Shown here in pieces: positions 36,210 to 48,968 of a DNA stretch of 64,000 nt. The notes beneath the pieces are model-generated. The model made no database searches and was not told the DNA's origin. It saw only the letters and a list, made by a program, of their open reading frames with translations. The stretch's first letter is position 1; the number at the start of each line of letters is the position of its first letter. Source of the stretch: Lactifluus volemus. Lineage: Eukaryota; Basidiomycota; Agaricomycetes; Russulales; Russulaceae. A program made the translations under genes and the position numbers. The stretch spans positions 310,001-374,000 of the forward strand of contig WTXI01000005.1 of the NCBI GenBank assembly GCA_022376515.1. The letters run 5' to 3'.

Positions 36210-39200
36210 CTACCGAAGCAGGTGTAGGTTCTGGTCGCCAGACGGATAGCGGTACGCAACAAAATCCGGGCTTTGATCAACGAGCGTTTCAATGTTTTTG
36301 CGTGTCGTGAGAGACATCGACATCCGCGGGAATACATGGCCTTGTCCCGCATCTGTATTTGTAAAATTTCCATATTGCATCCCCAACTCCGCTTCATGCC
36401 TAGCCTCCGACGCCGACGACCTCCCTAACGGGAACTCGACGGGTTCCGAGTCCGGTACTGGGGTAGAAAACTTCCCAAGCAATGATGCAAAGCCAAACTT
36501 GCTCTTGCGTTGTTTTGGAGGTCGATGCATTGGAAGGGATGAAGACACGAGTGCGTTGCGCGAAGCACCAAATTCGCCATATTTTTCCGGGTCGAAACCG
36601 GGACGCTGCGCGGGGATTGTCTGCACTACAAGGCTCGAAGGCGGGTTGCTAAGTCCGTTGAAGGATTGCCTCCTCCTGTCTGGACTAGCAAACGGCGCCT
36701 GAGGCGCAGTGAGCTGCCCATCATTGATTTCACGCATGTCATAGGAAAATAATGTGCGGGGTCGAACTTCCGTCTGTGCATGGATTGGTAGACGGGGCTG
36801 AACATCGCCAGGTATGGTGGGAGCACCTTGTCTCGCCATCCAGTTGACGGTGGAGTCATGGTATGGGATGTTGATGTCGGGACCCGTGGGATTGGAGGTA
36901 CAGGGCTGTTCGAAACTTGGGATACCCGATGACGCAAATCGGGCTCCGATGTTGTTGGGTACACACCGCGCTGAGGTGTCAGGGCTTGTAAAGGCTCTTC
37001 TTGGGGTGGGGAGGGCGGTTGTTCGCCATCGCCATCGACCAGTGTCGCTTTACGACTCTCAGAAAGCTCCGGGGCGACACCAACTGGCCGAGGTGAGGTT
37101 GGAGATGGAAGTAGGCTAGAGGGCGCGGTAGGTGGAGACATGCTCGTAGAGGAGAGTGGGAAATTAGGCGGAGAAGAGGTTGATGGAAGCGAAGGTGTAG
37201 ATACGTGCCGAAGGGCTGCGTTATCGCCAGTGCCACGGCTAACCAGATAGGACAATGGCGGCGGTGGTGTGAGAAGGTCGTCATCATCATGCACGCGATC
37301 TCGCCTTTGATATGCGTCAGGAGGGGGCGCAGCGGCATTCTTCGGGGTCCCCGTCACGAGTTGCCATAACTTGGCTAGACCCTTCCTCTTCTTGGGTTTG
37401 CCCCCGGGCTTTTGTTCAGCTTCAGGTTGAGAAAGCAGAGCCGAGCTATCTTGCCAAGTGTGATATTTATCGGCCGATTCAACCAGAGAATGTGTCTGAC
37501 GTTCGCCGCTATGTTGCAAAGCGACGCTAAAAGGGGAAACGAATTAGCGAGAATGAGGCAACAGGGATATAAAGGAACGCACTGCATGTCCACCATACTT
37601 CCGCTGAATCCAGAAGGTGCCAAGCTATCCGAGCTCCGGAATCCTGTGGAAAGGTTCCGCATGCCGAAAAAGCGCGTCCGCCGATTCGGGGATGCGGCGC
37701 CGGCAGAAACCATGCTGAGGGCTTCAAGAGATGCGTTGGATTGGGTACCTCGGGGGAAAGCCTCCGTTGGGGAAGTCAAGACACTGATAGGACGAGAGGC
37801 CGAGGAACGGGAACCGAAAAGAGGAAAACCACCGTCCGTATGCGGAAAGGGGCTCGTTGTCGAATACACCGAAGCAACTTCGATCACCGAACCACGAGAT
37901 GATTTACGCGCACGTGCACGTTTCTCATCGCGGCGCCGTTGTTGGCGCTCTTCCCGCTCTTCCTTGCGAACATCGACATGTTCTACAATCATCCCATTCT
38001 CAAGTACCGTAACTTCACGGTTCTGACCGCTCATTTGATTTGACAGCGGTAGTATTGAAGAGCGATGGGTCTTGATCCGTACACCACGGTCATCCAATGA
38101 GGTGGCCACACCAAGCTCGTATGCCGAACGACGCAACTGGGAGTAGGTATCCCGCATCCTATCTTCGAGCTGCCGAGACTCTCGTAACGCGCGTGCATGT
38201 GCCAACGCTTCTGCCTCGACCAACGTCTGCTGTGACTTGACATACCTCTCCAATGCCTCCCCCTTGGAGGCAGGTTCTTTGGGATTCTATAGTTGACGAG
38301 ATCCGATCAGTGTTGCAGCCCCTGGTCATTGTGATGAAAAGAACAAGCGTACCAAGGAAAGCCAAAGCTTGAGGTTTGCTTCTGTCAGCCACCCGCCACG
38401 GGCCCTGGGCCGCTGCGGATCCTGAGGAGGTATGCCCATTGATTCCTCGTCGAGCTCGCGTCTAAGCAAGTCCTCAAAATAGACGTCGCTATCCCGTGCC
38501 CAAATGCCTGGTGACGCGACATCCACGTCAGCCATATCCTGGTCGCGCATTGCACACTCTACGCAGATCTCCTCGGGGCGAGTAGTGAAGACGGGTTTGA
38601 TGGGGTTTGGTGCCATTGTAGGGGTAATGTAGGTAGGCTGTTGAGCCTGTACGCGTGGGACAGGAGAAACGGTGACTGGAATAGCCTGGTTGTATTGAGC
38701 CATGGTGGATATCCGCATGCCCTGCGACAGAGGACTCCCTGGGAGTGGCATGGCCTGACCTTGACTCGCTGCCACAACCGAACGGGGAGAGGGTGAATAC
38801 AATTCAGGTGATTGAGAACGTTGGGGAGATGTCCGCCGCTGTGGGACAAGTTGTACAGGACGTGGCGGTCGGGATGAAAGACGGATGTCACCAGTCGGTG
38901 AGGGTTTGCCCGTATCACCGCTGGAGGCTTGTGATGTTTGTGATGGGCCGAAAAGCTGCATGTTGATCTCGTCCTGGCTGGGAGGGCTGTTGGACGGTTG
39001 TACATGACCGAGAGGATATGAATTTGGAGAATCTGCATCAAGGGGGGTGGATGAACTGTCAGGATGGTGCACAGGTCGGCGTTCATCATGAATTGTGGGA
39101 AACTCTGGTTGGGGCGATGGTGACCTAAGGGAGGCTGGGCTCATGTTCATGCTATGGGATGGCAAGTCGGACGAAAGTAGAGGTGGGCCGCGAACAGCTT

Positions 39201-39417
39201 GGTGCACGGCATTCGGGTAGAAGGAAGTAGATGGTGAAATGATGTTGACCGAAGGAGGAGGAAGTTGCTGAATTGGCTGGGGTACGTGGTGTGATTGGGA
39301 AATGAGAGGGAAGCGGTCTTCACGAAGGTCAAGGTCAGAGATGGCGAGAGAGCGAGGAAAATGTCTGTGTGTAGCGGTAGCTGGAGTTACCCTGGACGTG
39401 AGAATATCGGTAGCCAT
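36210..39417 (-). CDS. large Ser/Pro-rich conserved fungal protein, function unknown
   Basis: Four exons read from ATG 39417 to the stop at 36210. Introns lie at about 38287-38352, about 37530-37585 and a 53-base one at about 36770-36822. Exon 1 is disordered and rich in Ser, Pro and Gln, then ends in a conserved-looking block EEICVECAMRDQDMADVDVA with DSDVYFEDLLRRELDEES and RARGGWLTEANLKLWLSL. Exon 2 continues NPKEPASKGEALERYVKSQQ, a charged helical region, VTVLENGMIVEHVDVRKEER and basic RKSSRGS. The last exons are again Pro/Ser-rich. The total is about 960 residues. The ECAMRDQDMADVDV and NLKLWLSL-NPKEP blocks recur in agaricomycete proteins without known role. I do not assign a function. 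Confidence 0.75.
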
Positions 39418-39898
39418 GTTTCTGAAACCGTGGTTTTGAGTTGTCTCAGGGAACAGGCACCTCGAAATGTGAAAAGCTGAAAGAGAGGAAAATCCCGGCG
39501 TTGGCGTCGAATCGGTTGCGTAGTGAAGACAAAAATAAGAAGAAGGAAAGGGGGGGAGAGTGTGAGTGTGAGAGTGACGGAAAGGGTCAGGGATCACATA
39601 AAACAGGTTCCAGGGCGGGATGTATACAGTACGGGCTCGATCTTCCTCTCTCTCCGTAGCAATTAACGTAATCATTGGTCTCATCTCTCTTTCTTTCTTT
39701 TCTCCACTCAATAAAAAAAAAAAAAAGAAACTAAATTTCTGTTGTTTGATGAACAAAAGCTAGTGAGGTGGTATCTACATAGGGTATTATTGAAAGAAAA
39801 ACCCTAGATCTGACCCCTACCCGCTTAAAGTTCATTTTCGGTACCTGGATTTTGCGGCGTATGTAAGGGCGCTCACGCAAATTCCGATCAACGGTAAC
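39418..39898. other. intergenic between tail of complex I gene and Ser/Pro-rich gene
   Basis: This is the putative promoter of the gene to the left; it contains an A-run at 39712-39725 and a CT-rich stretch. No gene is seen. Confidence 0.5.
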
Positions 39899-40896
<998 letters not shown>

Positions 40897-41529
40897 GAGG
40901 GTTAAAGACGGCAGTTGCAAGTGTATGCGGATTGCGGCGCTTATGCAATTGGCTCGGGGCCAACAGGAACGAGGGAATTACCGATTGTGAATTCTCACGG
41001 TAGTACTCTATCGGCACAAGGATCGATGACGTCTGGCTGCTTTTAGCCTCAGCCTCTGCCCCCCCAGCCCAACCCCAGCCCTTGCTGCCTTGGGGCTAAG
41101 GGTGTACTTTCTATCTCGCGCGAGGGTGGTTGACTCGGAAGCTGTTCGCCACCGCCCCACCCCGCCCCCGCTCCGCCTTTATCACCGGTGACTCACGACA
41201 GACTTGGCCGGACGTTATTCGGGGAGAGATCGCTTGACGTAGGGCACGTCTAGAATTGTGCTTGACTTGACTCGGAACCCAGATTTGGAGGGATTTCGCG
41301 ATCGGAATGAAGATGAGTGGGTGACTGCTAAATCGGGTAGATTGGCAGTAGGTCGTGGAAGAGGCTGCCACCATTGCCACAACTCAATCCGTTGTTTAAA
41401 TACCAATCCGTTTCGATGGTCACCTTCACCTTGAACGAACACACAAAGGATGTCCACCCCAGTGTTCTTCCCCCCCATCTATCCTACCCCCAACACTCCC
41501 CTCTCACCCACTCCCCTACTTTAACCCCA
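40897..41529. other. divergent promoter region between NDUFS7 and the kinase
   Basis: NDUFS7 and the kinase are transcribed away from each other from this stretch. It holds C-rich tracts at 41060-41080 and 41156-41170. An upstream in-frame ATG at 41374 could extend the kinase N-terminus. Confidence 0.5.
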
Positions 41530-43306
41530 ATGGATGCTAGCGATTGTTCCTCAGACGATGGTGACCACCTTCATACCCCCCTTCAAATACCCGATTCTAC
41601 CACTACCATCGCCTCCCTTTCCCCTTCCTCTTCCAACGAATCCACAGACTTTTTCGACTTTTCTCAATCAAAGTATCTTCATTCATCTCATCTTCCGCGT
41701 TCAATCTCTCCTTTTTTCTCCTCTGAACATAATTCCCACTTTCAACTCTCATCCCCCCATACACAGCCAGACCTCTCCCATAATGCTCTTCAATTGGATC
41801 CGGTCACAAGCGCCTACCAGTCGGATCTCAGTTCGCAGAACTCTCACTTTTCCCTAGCCTCATCATGTGAATCCACACCTGCTCCCCACGAGGAACTCCC
41901 CTCTATCCCCTTCCCGCCAGAGCCTTGCGCTCCCTCACCTTCTCACACCTCCTCTCGTCCACGTAGCTCTCACTCGTCACGTTCAGAGCATCGAGTCACC
42001 ACGAAAGCTTCTGCATATTCGCGTCGTTTCCCCCGTGGGCATCATCTCAACCCCGAGTTTGTGCGATGGTACAAGCTCGGTGATGAACTCGGCGCCGGCG
42101 GTTATGGTTTCGTTATGACAGCTGTGCATCGGCTCGAGCTACGCGAAGTTGCCGTCAAGTTCATCATAAAGGCCAAAGTTCCCGAACACGCGTGGATGAC
42201 AGACAAGTCTTCACGCCGCGTTCCCACAGAAGCTTTACTCCTCGGCCTCCTCGACCACCCAAACATAGTTAAATGCGTAGATCTCTTCGAGGACGAATTC
42301 TACTTTTACCTGGTGAGTAGTCACACAATGACGCCGTGTGCCGGAGACCACACGGCTGAGGTGTGTCATTCTACTCCCAGGTTCAGGAACTTCATGGCAC
42401 TCCATGGGAATCGCAAACCAAAGATCCGCTGGCACCCGAGCACGTTGCCTCGCCTGGAAAGACGTCGTCCCATCTGTCAACGCCGGCGTTGACTCCCTCG
42501 CCCTCGGTCGACTCTGACTTGCATATACCTAATACCCCTCCTGAGTTTTCCACCGGCGCGGCCAATCTCTCACGGGAGCCTGGCGGCGCAATGGAGCGTC
42601 TCACGTCACCCAAGGACTCCGTTCTAGGCGCTGCTGCCGGATCATGTCATCATACGTTCGACCATCACAACCTTCCTTACGTCGACCTTCCCATGATCTT
42701 TTCGAATGCATCGAACAATCCAAGGACAAACGCCTTTCAGAGAGCCAAGCACGTTTCGTGTTTGCGCAGGTCGTCGAAGCTGTCTATTACCTCAACAGCC
42801 AAGGCGTCACGCACTGCGACATCAAGGATGAAAATATCCTTGTGGATAGCTACCTCAATGTACCTTCTTCCGCTCCGCCCCTTGTGTCATCCTGATGTGA
42901 ATCTTTTGCACAGGTAAAACTCATCGATTTCGGCAGCGCTGTTGTCGTGGACCCCGCCGAGCCACGTCCGTTGTACACCCTTTTCTTCGGCACAACTGCC
43001 TATGCCGCGTCTGAAGTTCTGCAAAAGAAACCTTACCGCGCACCTCCGGCAGAAGTGTGGACTCTCGGCGTCTTACTTTCTTATCTCCTCACTGGGACCT
43101 CGCCGTTCCCAACAGAACGTGATGCAGTCGCGGGCCGCGTTATGCTCGCCAGCCATGCTGGTGCCTACGTGTCCATGTCTGCGTTACAGCTCATGCTGCG
43201 CTGCCTAGACCCGGATCCTGAGCGCCGCGCGGACATTCATGACGTTCGGGCGCACCCATGGCTGAACGGCGCGTTTGACCTGCCTTTGGAGGAACGCATG
43301 CTTTAA
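41530..43306 (+). CDS. PAS-kinase-like Ser/Thr protein kinase without visible PAS domain
   Basis: I chose the start MDASDCSSDDGD at 41530; ATG 41416 or 41374 would add a low-complexity lead. A Ser/Pro-rich N-terminus precedes the kinase domain. The glycine loop is LGAGGYGF and the ATP lysine lies in VAVKFI. A first intron occupies 42313-42380; a Ser/Pro insert then separates the N-lobe from HDLFECIEQS. The catalytic loop is GVTHCDIKDENI, so Arg of HRD is Cys. After the intron 42860-42913 come the DFG block KLIDFGSA, GTTAYAASE and WTLGVLLSYLLTG. The C-lobe HDLFECIE, IKDEN and LIDFGSA resemble PASK/Psk kinases, which control sugar storage and translation in yeast. Near 42640 the frame shifts between the insert and the C-lobe; one extra G or a short intron would join them. 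Confidence 0.8.
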
Positions 43307-43622
43307 TTGATTTAGAGCGCCTGTAACAAACTTTTTCATTTCACCCGACTGGACACCCACGTTTTCACCTCACTGTACTTGTCCTGAAACGACTGCATCG
43401 TGATCACGCATCTTATTTATCAATCTGTATGTCGTTCGCCAGCGAACCTTTTTTTTTTTACTGTAAATCCGCGGATACCCAATACCTTGGCTTTGTACAA
43501 AGATGCACCATAAATGCAATTGTTATGATAATGTATCGATAATACATTCCATTCATACGTCTAGATTAAAATCTCGGTGCCCATCACGAGGCGGAAGATT
43601 GAATCGAGAAGGTTGATCCCCA
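43307..43622. other. intergenic between convergent genes
   Basis: The kinase and the cytosine deaminase end tail to tail here. A T-run at 43450-43459 is the only notable feature. Confidence 0.5.
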
Positions 43623-44400
43623 TCATTCCGTCTGCTTGCCTATGTCTTCGTACCATATCTTCGGAGAATCGTGACACGCCAGGCCTAGATCATGAGTTCA
43701 AAACCTAGGGGCTGGTGACGAATGAGCGCACCTCGGGGTGTTCTTTAATGAAATCACTCATCAGGTTTTCACACCGGGCGTCACCGAGCACCACCACCTG
43801 GACGCCTCTACTTCGAAGAAGGTCCTCTTCGCCGACGAATGTGGTGTTCTCGCCAATAACCACGCGTGGGATGCCGTAAAGCAAGATGGCGCCGGAACAC
43901 ATGCTATATGGGCTACTTTGCCACGAAGCAGTCAAAAGGTGGATGGATGGAAAACAGGCGGCATGATGACGCACTCGGGCTACTACTCACCTGAGAGTGG
44001 TATACTGTGTATACATGTAGGGATCAAAAATACAATAATACGGTGGGTTTACAAAAAAAAAAAACATCGATTTGGGTGGAAAGTGAAAATTGAAATTATT
44101 ACGAACGAGTGTGCAATCGCGATAGACAGAGGCAGGTTGTCGCCCTGCGTCTTCGAGCGCGGCAATTTCGGCATGCATCGTCGGAGAGCCGCGCTGCGCA
44201 CGCATGTTGTGGCCCGCGCCTAGTCGCACGCCGGCGCGGGTGAGCAGCGCCGAGCCGATGGGTATGCCACCTTGGGCGCGGCCGATTTGGGCTTCTCCGA
44301 GAGCGATTGCGAGGCCGTGCGAGTCCGAATCCGGATTGGCGACGAGGACGGATGGGATAGGAGGACCTTCGTCGGTGACGTCGTTGATGTCGATGAACTT
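43623..44400 (-). CDS. cytosine deaminase (Fcy1-type) with zinc-ligand Cys to Tyr
   Basis: Yeast Fcy1 converts cytosine to uracil. The exon read on the minus strand from about 44400 has VLVANPDSDSHGLAIALGEA, QGGIPIGSALLTR, GAGHNMRAQRGSPTMHAEIA and VYRDCTL. A 14-base exon (43991-44004, YTTLS) follows, then SPYSMCSGAILLYGIPRVVI, GENTTF, VQVVVLGDARCENLMSDFIK and HPE. The last exon, IWYEDIGKQTE, ends at 43623. The HAE zinc/proton-shuttle motif is present. The second zinc motif is PYxMC where the family has PCxxC: TGT has become TAT. The start codon was not found; the first exon lies upstream of an acceptor at 44401. If the change is real, the enzyme should be inactive. Confidence 0.88.
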
Positions 44401-46305
44401 CTGTTTAATGTTTTTGCTACGTCAGAGAAGGCGATCTAATTGAAGATACGGGAAAAAAAGATTTGAAGAGATACAGTCCTCCCCCTCTCCCGATAAAGGA
44501 GAAACTGTTGGGCCTTATCGCCTCATATCCTCTTCCTTTTCTTTTTTTACTTTGAGGGACGCATGACGCACCGTTTCCATATACTACCGAATAGATCAGA
44601 GAATGATAAGTTGTTCTCTTCGCGTGGATCCTTTCGGCACTTTGGTATGCTGTATGCAGAGGATAGACAGACACGGTAGGTCCCTTGCAGGAGTGCCTGG
44701 AAGAGCTGTACCGATTGCAATTGAAACCCTGGCACGGGTTGTGCGCTGCGCCCGCAATGTGAAATAAGGACAGGTAGTTTCCTTTCTGAGCGTTCCACCT
44801 ATTCCAAAGTCCAAGGTGGGTCTCAATCGGGGCTAACTCTTAATTGTAAGGCTCACGCTTCTTCTTCCTCCAGAATCACACACACCCATCTCAAATTTCG
44901 TGTTTACGTGCCTTGGGGTGACGTGTCAGGGTTCAGAAAGCCAATCGCGATAATGTGGGTAATCTCCCGTATGTGGCATTGTGGGGCCCCGACAAGGGAC
45001 GACTTGCACCCCTCTGCCCCCTCCGAGTTCCTTCCCAATCGTCGTATGACCAGCAATATGTAATTTGTTCGACAACGTTTTTCTCCTCTTTCTGCAAAAC
45101 CCGCTCTACACGACAACAGGCGATTCTTCAATTTGTAACCAGAATGGCAAGCCCGTCGTCGTGATCATTCGGAGCTTGGTAAGACAGCACTTGATCGCCC
45201 GCCGCGGTTATTGTACGTGTTGATGCACGCCAAAGGCATACTGTAGTGATATCAACGCCCATCTTAGGCGTTCTACCCACCGCTTTTGCAAATACGCGAG
45301 AAAGACGACAATTTCCAATTTGAAAACTATGAGTTCTTCATGCTCTGTCATTTGCCGGTCTAACCTTGTTCCTATCTGTTCGACCAGGTCTCGAACGTGT
45401 GTCATTCGACTGAGGGATTACTGCCTTGCTACGCCAATTCACCAACCACGGAGTACCCATTTCAGCGAGCGGCGTGCCAGCACTACGAGACCCAGGCGCG
45501 TTCTGGACCGCCTGTGGTTCTCTGTACGTGGAGTTGCCTTTCAGTGCGGCTTTCCTGCTCATACAAATCTCGTTTTTGGTGCCGATTTCACCCGGTGGTG
45601 GTTCCCTTGTTACCAGCGTCCTTATGATTGCTTTGAGAATTGTATCCACCTGAGAAAAGCTTATCGCAACCGCTAGCCTTGGGGCAGGCCCTGGTGAATC
45701 GTGCCTCAGTACGCAAGTTTTTCGATTCTTTCTCTCGACATCTAGCATCTTCTACCCCAGTTCCTTACTACAACCGACCTTGCTGTACACTCGCCTTGTC
45801 GGGCACATGGTTGACCCACGCCGAAACACCTATCTCTGTCATCTGCCCACGCTCGGGGCGCTGGCGTATCCTCTAAAACACATTGTATCGACCACCAGGA
45901 AATTTTGTATTACCGGATACTACTAGGTGAGAGGTCACCCTGAATGGCTGCTTGTTTGCCCTTCTCGGTTCCGTCGAAGATCTGAAACTCGCTGCGACAC
46001 AACGGCCGAGGCTGACTCATTGGTATGACGCTAGCGTATGCGTTGTAGGACCCCGAATTTCAGCTGTTGCAGGTTTCTAGTGATACCGTGTGAGCTCCGA
46101 TCGATCAAATGATTCGGATTTCTATATCCTTCAAACAGTATAATAACATAGATCACGTCAAAGTTGGTGGCGTCCAGAAATCAGGTGTACCGAGGTGAGG
46201 TGAGAAATGAATGAAAAGGACTCGGCAGTGCATAGCAAGGAGTGTGTAAAAGAACGCTTTGGGAGAGCAATGCAACCTTGGCTCAACATACTGGCCATTT
46301 CAACG
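44401..46305. other. unresolved stretch, possible minus-strand coding piece
   Basis: The first exon of the cytosine deaminase must lie near the left edge. A minus-strand frame at 45208-45405 reads like real protein (DLVEQIGTRLDRQMTEHEEL, then a hydrophobic and basic helix), and another at 45500-45600 has STYREPQAVQNAPGS. I cannot assign a family or splice these together. Confidence 0.35.
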
Positions 46306-48240
46306 TCAAGACTCTGTCTTTTCTTCCGCCAACCGCCACATGAAATACACACCTATGATCTTGTCAACGCCTGATTTGACTATCGAAACAAAACAAAACT
46401 TTCAGCTTACCGATGCTGCGGTATGGCCTCCACGATTCGGTCAGTGCCTCCATCTCCGTTGGAGTCAGAATGGCACCTCTAAACATATATCGCGAGATCA
46501 GTAATGTTCCCGAACGACGGCTACTGGGCGCACTTTATCTTATTCTTTCCATTCAAACGGCTTCTCAGAGAAGCGACGGTCAGACCCGCGGGAAGAGGCG
46601 GAGGAGGCGGGGCGTCCGGTGCGCGCGCGAGGACTTGGGTGACCGACGGCGTGAGCGGCAGTGGCACCGATGGGAGACCGAGTGCACCTGGCGTAGGACC
46701 ATTGGCCTCGCGGCGCTTCCGAGGGGTGCCAAGCACGTCCGATTTGGTCGTAGCGATGGCCGGGAGGACCGACGAGGCATCCGCCGGGGTCGGCAGCGTC
46801 GGAGCGCGCTCTAGACGCCCACCAGCACCAGTAGTCACCGAGCTGCCGAGTCCGTTCGAGCCGGATGATGGTAGTTCGTCGCCTTCCGGTTCGGTCTCCT
46901 TGTCTGAGTCTATGTCGGCGGAGGTCGTCGTAGCCTGAGAGACGGCGACGACGGCTTTGATTTTTGCTGGGCTTCGGATCTGGAAACTTCTTCGGGGATA
47001 TTTCAATGCGGAACTCGGGCTGGTGTAGAGATAATATCCAACGAAGTAGACCTCGTTGGACACCGAGGTCACCTGCGACAGTGAGCACGAGGGCTTCAGA
47101 GAGCATTCGCTAACAATCATACCAGCGGGAAGTATGTCTGGGCGTCGGAGAGAGAAGATGGCGAACATCTCAACTGTTGTGATGGGTAAGGCCTGCCATC
47201 ATGTGGTAAAGAAAATACCAGCCTACCAGTCCACTGAGTGTGAAGTCGACCAATGAATGAGCCGGAACCAGGGGAGAAAAGTCGTTCTTACTTTACCAAT
47301 TCCATACACTGCGGTTAAAAGTTCGAATAATTCTTGGTCGCTTGCATCGAGGAGCTTTTGATTGGTCAGTCGTCCATCCGCAAATCTCGTGGCTAGGTCC
47401 CGAACTACGAATTGGTGCCATGAGCAAAACCGTACATGACGTGTTCGACGTGAACAAGCACCGTATTCTGCTTTGCGTCCGCTCAGACCTGCTGTCCTTA
47501 ACGTGGCAAGGTCGGTGGTCGCAACTTGATATGCAGTAGGAAATACATCCTGGTGTGTTTGGGCCCAGCTATGAAAAGTCACCCAGGTTTCCGTTTATTC
47601 ACAAAGCCAGAGAGGTGTAGTACTGACTAATCCCCGTCTGGATTTTCTGGGAGCTCAGGAAAGTAAAGCCTCAGGAACTTATGTTGGATCTTGCGAGCGG
47701 CCAACCAAGAGATCTGCTGTCCGCTTCGAGAGCGACGTCCAGGATTTCAAAAAAAACAACTAGAGCAATGAATATAATTTTTGGGGCTCACACTATAGAG
47801 GTGCATAATGTTCTGAACTCGTCGGTCAATGTCAAGCTGGCCGGCGAGTGTAAGTACTACGGAAAAACTGACCGGAAAGGGTGGATTCCCTCAAGAGTTT
47901 CGAACGGTTTGCAGGGAAGGAAGGAAAACACGTCTTTGAATCGGTGATCTGCCTGAATGAGATGATTTTTCGCGTCTTCCAAGGAGAAGGTCAGTTGGGC
48001 AGGTAACGGAGCGATCTCTTCATCATCAGAAGGCGGCGGAATGAGAGGACGAGGCACTCGGTCAGTTTCATTTTCAGCATTTTTGGCTTTGGCTTTGGTC
48101 GGGGTAGAAACTTTTTTTGTTCGCTTGGTGGCTACTGTGTCCGAGACTGCTTGTCGCTTGGGTGCTTGCTGCTTTGCATTAACAATGGTTGAAGTGATCC
48201 TTGCAGCACGAATGCGAGCAGCTGAACGAGTTACTGGCAT
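46306..48240 (-). CDS. DNA-3-methyladenine glycosylase, HhH-GPD family (AlkA/Mag1-like)
   Basis: This enzyme removes alkylated bases in base-excision repair. Starting at ATG 48240 (MPVTRSAARIRAA) there is a Lys-rich leader, then LEDAKNHLIQADHRFKDVF and GIHPFR. After introns come GQQISWLAARKIQHKFLRLY, VFPTAYQVATTDLATLRTAG, LSGRKAEY, RDLATRFADGRLTNQKLL and LLTAVYGIGK. A 7-base exon (47227-47233) completes the HhH-GPD motif with the next exon: WTVEMFAIFSLRRPDILPAG, DLGVQRG, where D is the catalytic Asp. A Pro-rich insert and a final GAILTPTEMEALTESWRPYR, VYFMWRLAEE follow, ending at 46306. One extra C near 46970 appears to shift the frame at the start of the insert, and the SIL part before GQQ near 47745 is not resolved. 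Confidence 0.85.
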
Positions 48241-48560
48241 TGGGAGAACGGGCACACTTGAAGGGGCTGGATACGTTCGAACTGGTTATGAATAAGGCTT
48301 ACAGGCGGCCGAGCGCTCGTCGCCGTTGTGGTTCAACAACGGTGAACATGACTCACGTCCGACTCGGCAGTCGGCAAACGCGGACCGCCGTACTTCAAGT
48401 TAGGCCTTTACTACTGCGGGCGCGCTGCGGCTCGGTGATGTATCGCGATGCGGTTATGTGGCTCATCGGATCATATAAAACCATCATCTCGTCTCGAGCC
48501 ATCACATTTCAGTCCTCGACTCCCCTCCCACCAGTCACTCAAGTCACCTCATAAATAATC
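48241..48560. promoter_or_regulatory. divergent promoter between glycosylase and I9 inhibitor 1
   Basis: The two genes are head to head with 320 bases between their start codons. A TATAAAA box at 48474-48480 lies 81 bases before the inhibitor ATG. The same stretch, with TATAAA at 49868-49873, is duplicated before inhibitor 2. Confidence 0.6.
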
Positions 48561-48968
48561 ATGTCCGGAAGTGCGTGTCATGGGTAACAGGGCATTCCGT
48601 ATCAGAAACTTATCTCATTTGTAGAGTATATCGTCGTCTTCAAGAATACTGCTTCTCCAGAAGTGATCGAAAAGCAAGCGAATGAGGTCAACGAAAATGG
48701 CGGGGTGGTCACGAACAAATTCAGCTCTAACATAATGAAGGTGCGCTCCGCAAGTCCTTGAGATCGACTGGGATCTTAACCTCGTGCAACCAGGGCTTCA
48801 CGGCCGAGATCCCAGATACTTATCTTCTTACATTGCAGAGTGGCCTTCAGCAAGGCGACAACGAGATAAGCTACATCGGTGAGATCAATGCCGTTTGGCG
48901 GATTGCAGATGGTTAACAGACCCCCGCCTGTTGCAGAACTCGACTCAACGGTCACGATTCAGACGTAA
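48561..48968 (+). CDS. peptidase inhibitor I9-like protein (POIA1-type), copy 1
   Basis: Four exons: 48561-48570, 48625-48739, 48795-48878 and 48937-48968. They give an 80-residue protein beginning MSGKYIVVFKNTASPEVIEK and containing ANEVNENGGVVTNKF, MKGFTAEIPDTYLLTL and YIELDSTVTIQT. This is the fold of subtilisin propeptides (family I9), which stand alone in mushrooms as proteinase A inhibitor 1 from Pleurotus and as intracellular subtilisin inhibitors. YIVVFK, the NGG turn, KGF and YIExDxTVT are the family marks. There is no signal peptide, so it should act in the cytosol or vacuole. It probably restrains or helps fold a subtilisin-like protease. Confidence 0.85.

Noticed and set aside
37412..38026. 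204-codon plus-strand frame
   Set aside because: It is the antisense of the second exon of the large Ser/Pro-rich gene, which joins in frame on both sides.
46413..46938. Plus-strand Gly/Arg-rich and Ala-rich frames of 133 and 144 codons
   Set aside because: They mirror the GC-rich Pro/Ser insert of the glycosylase on the minus strand.
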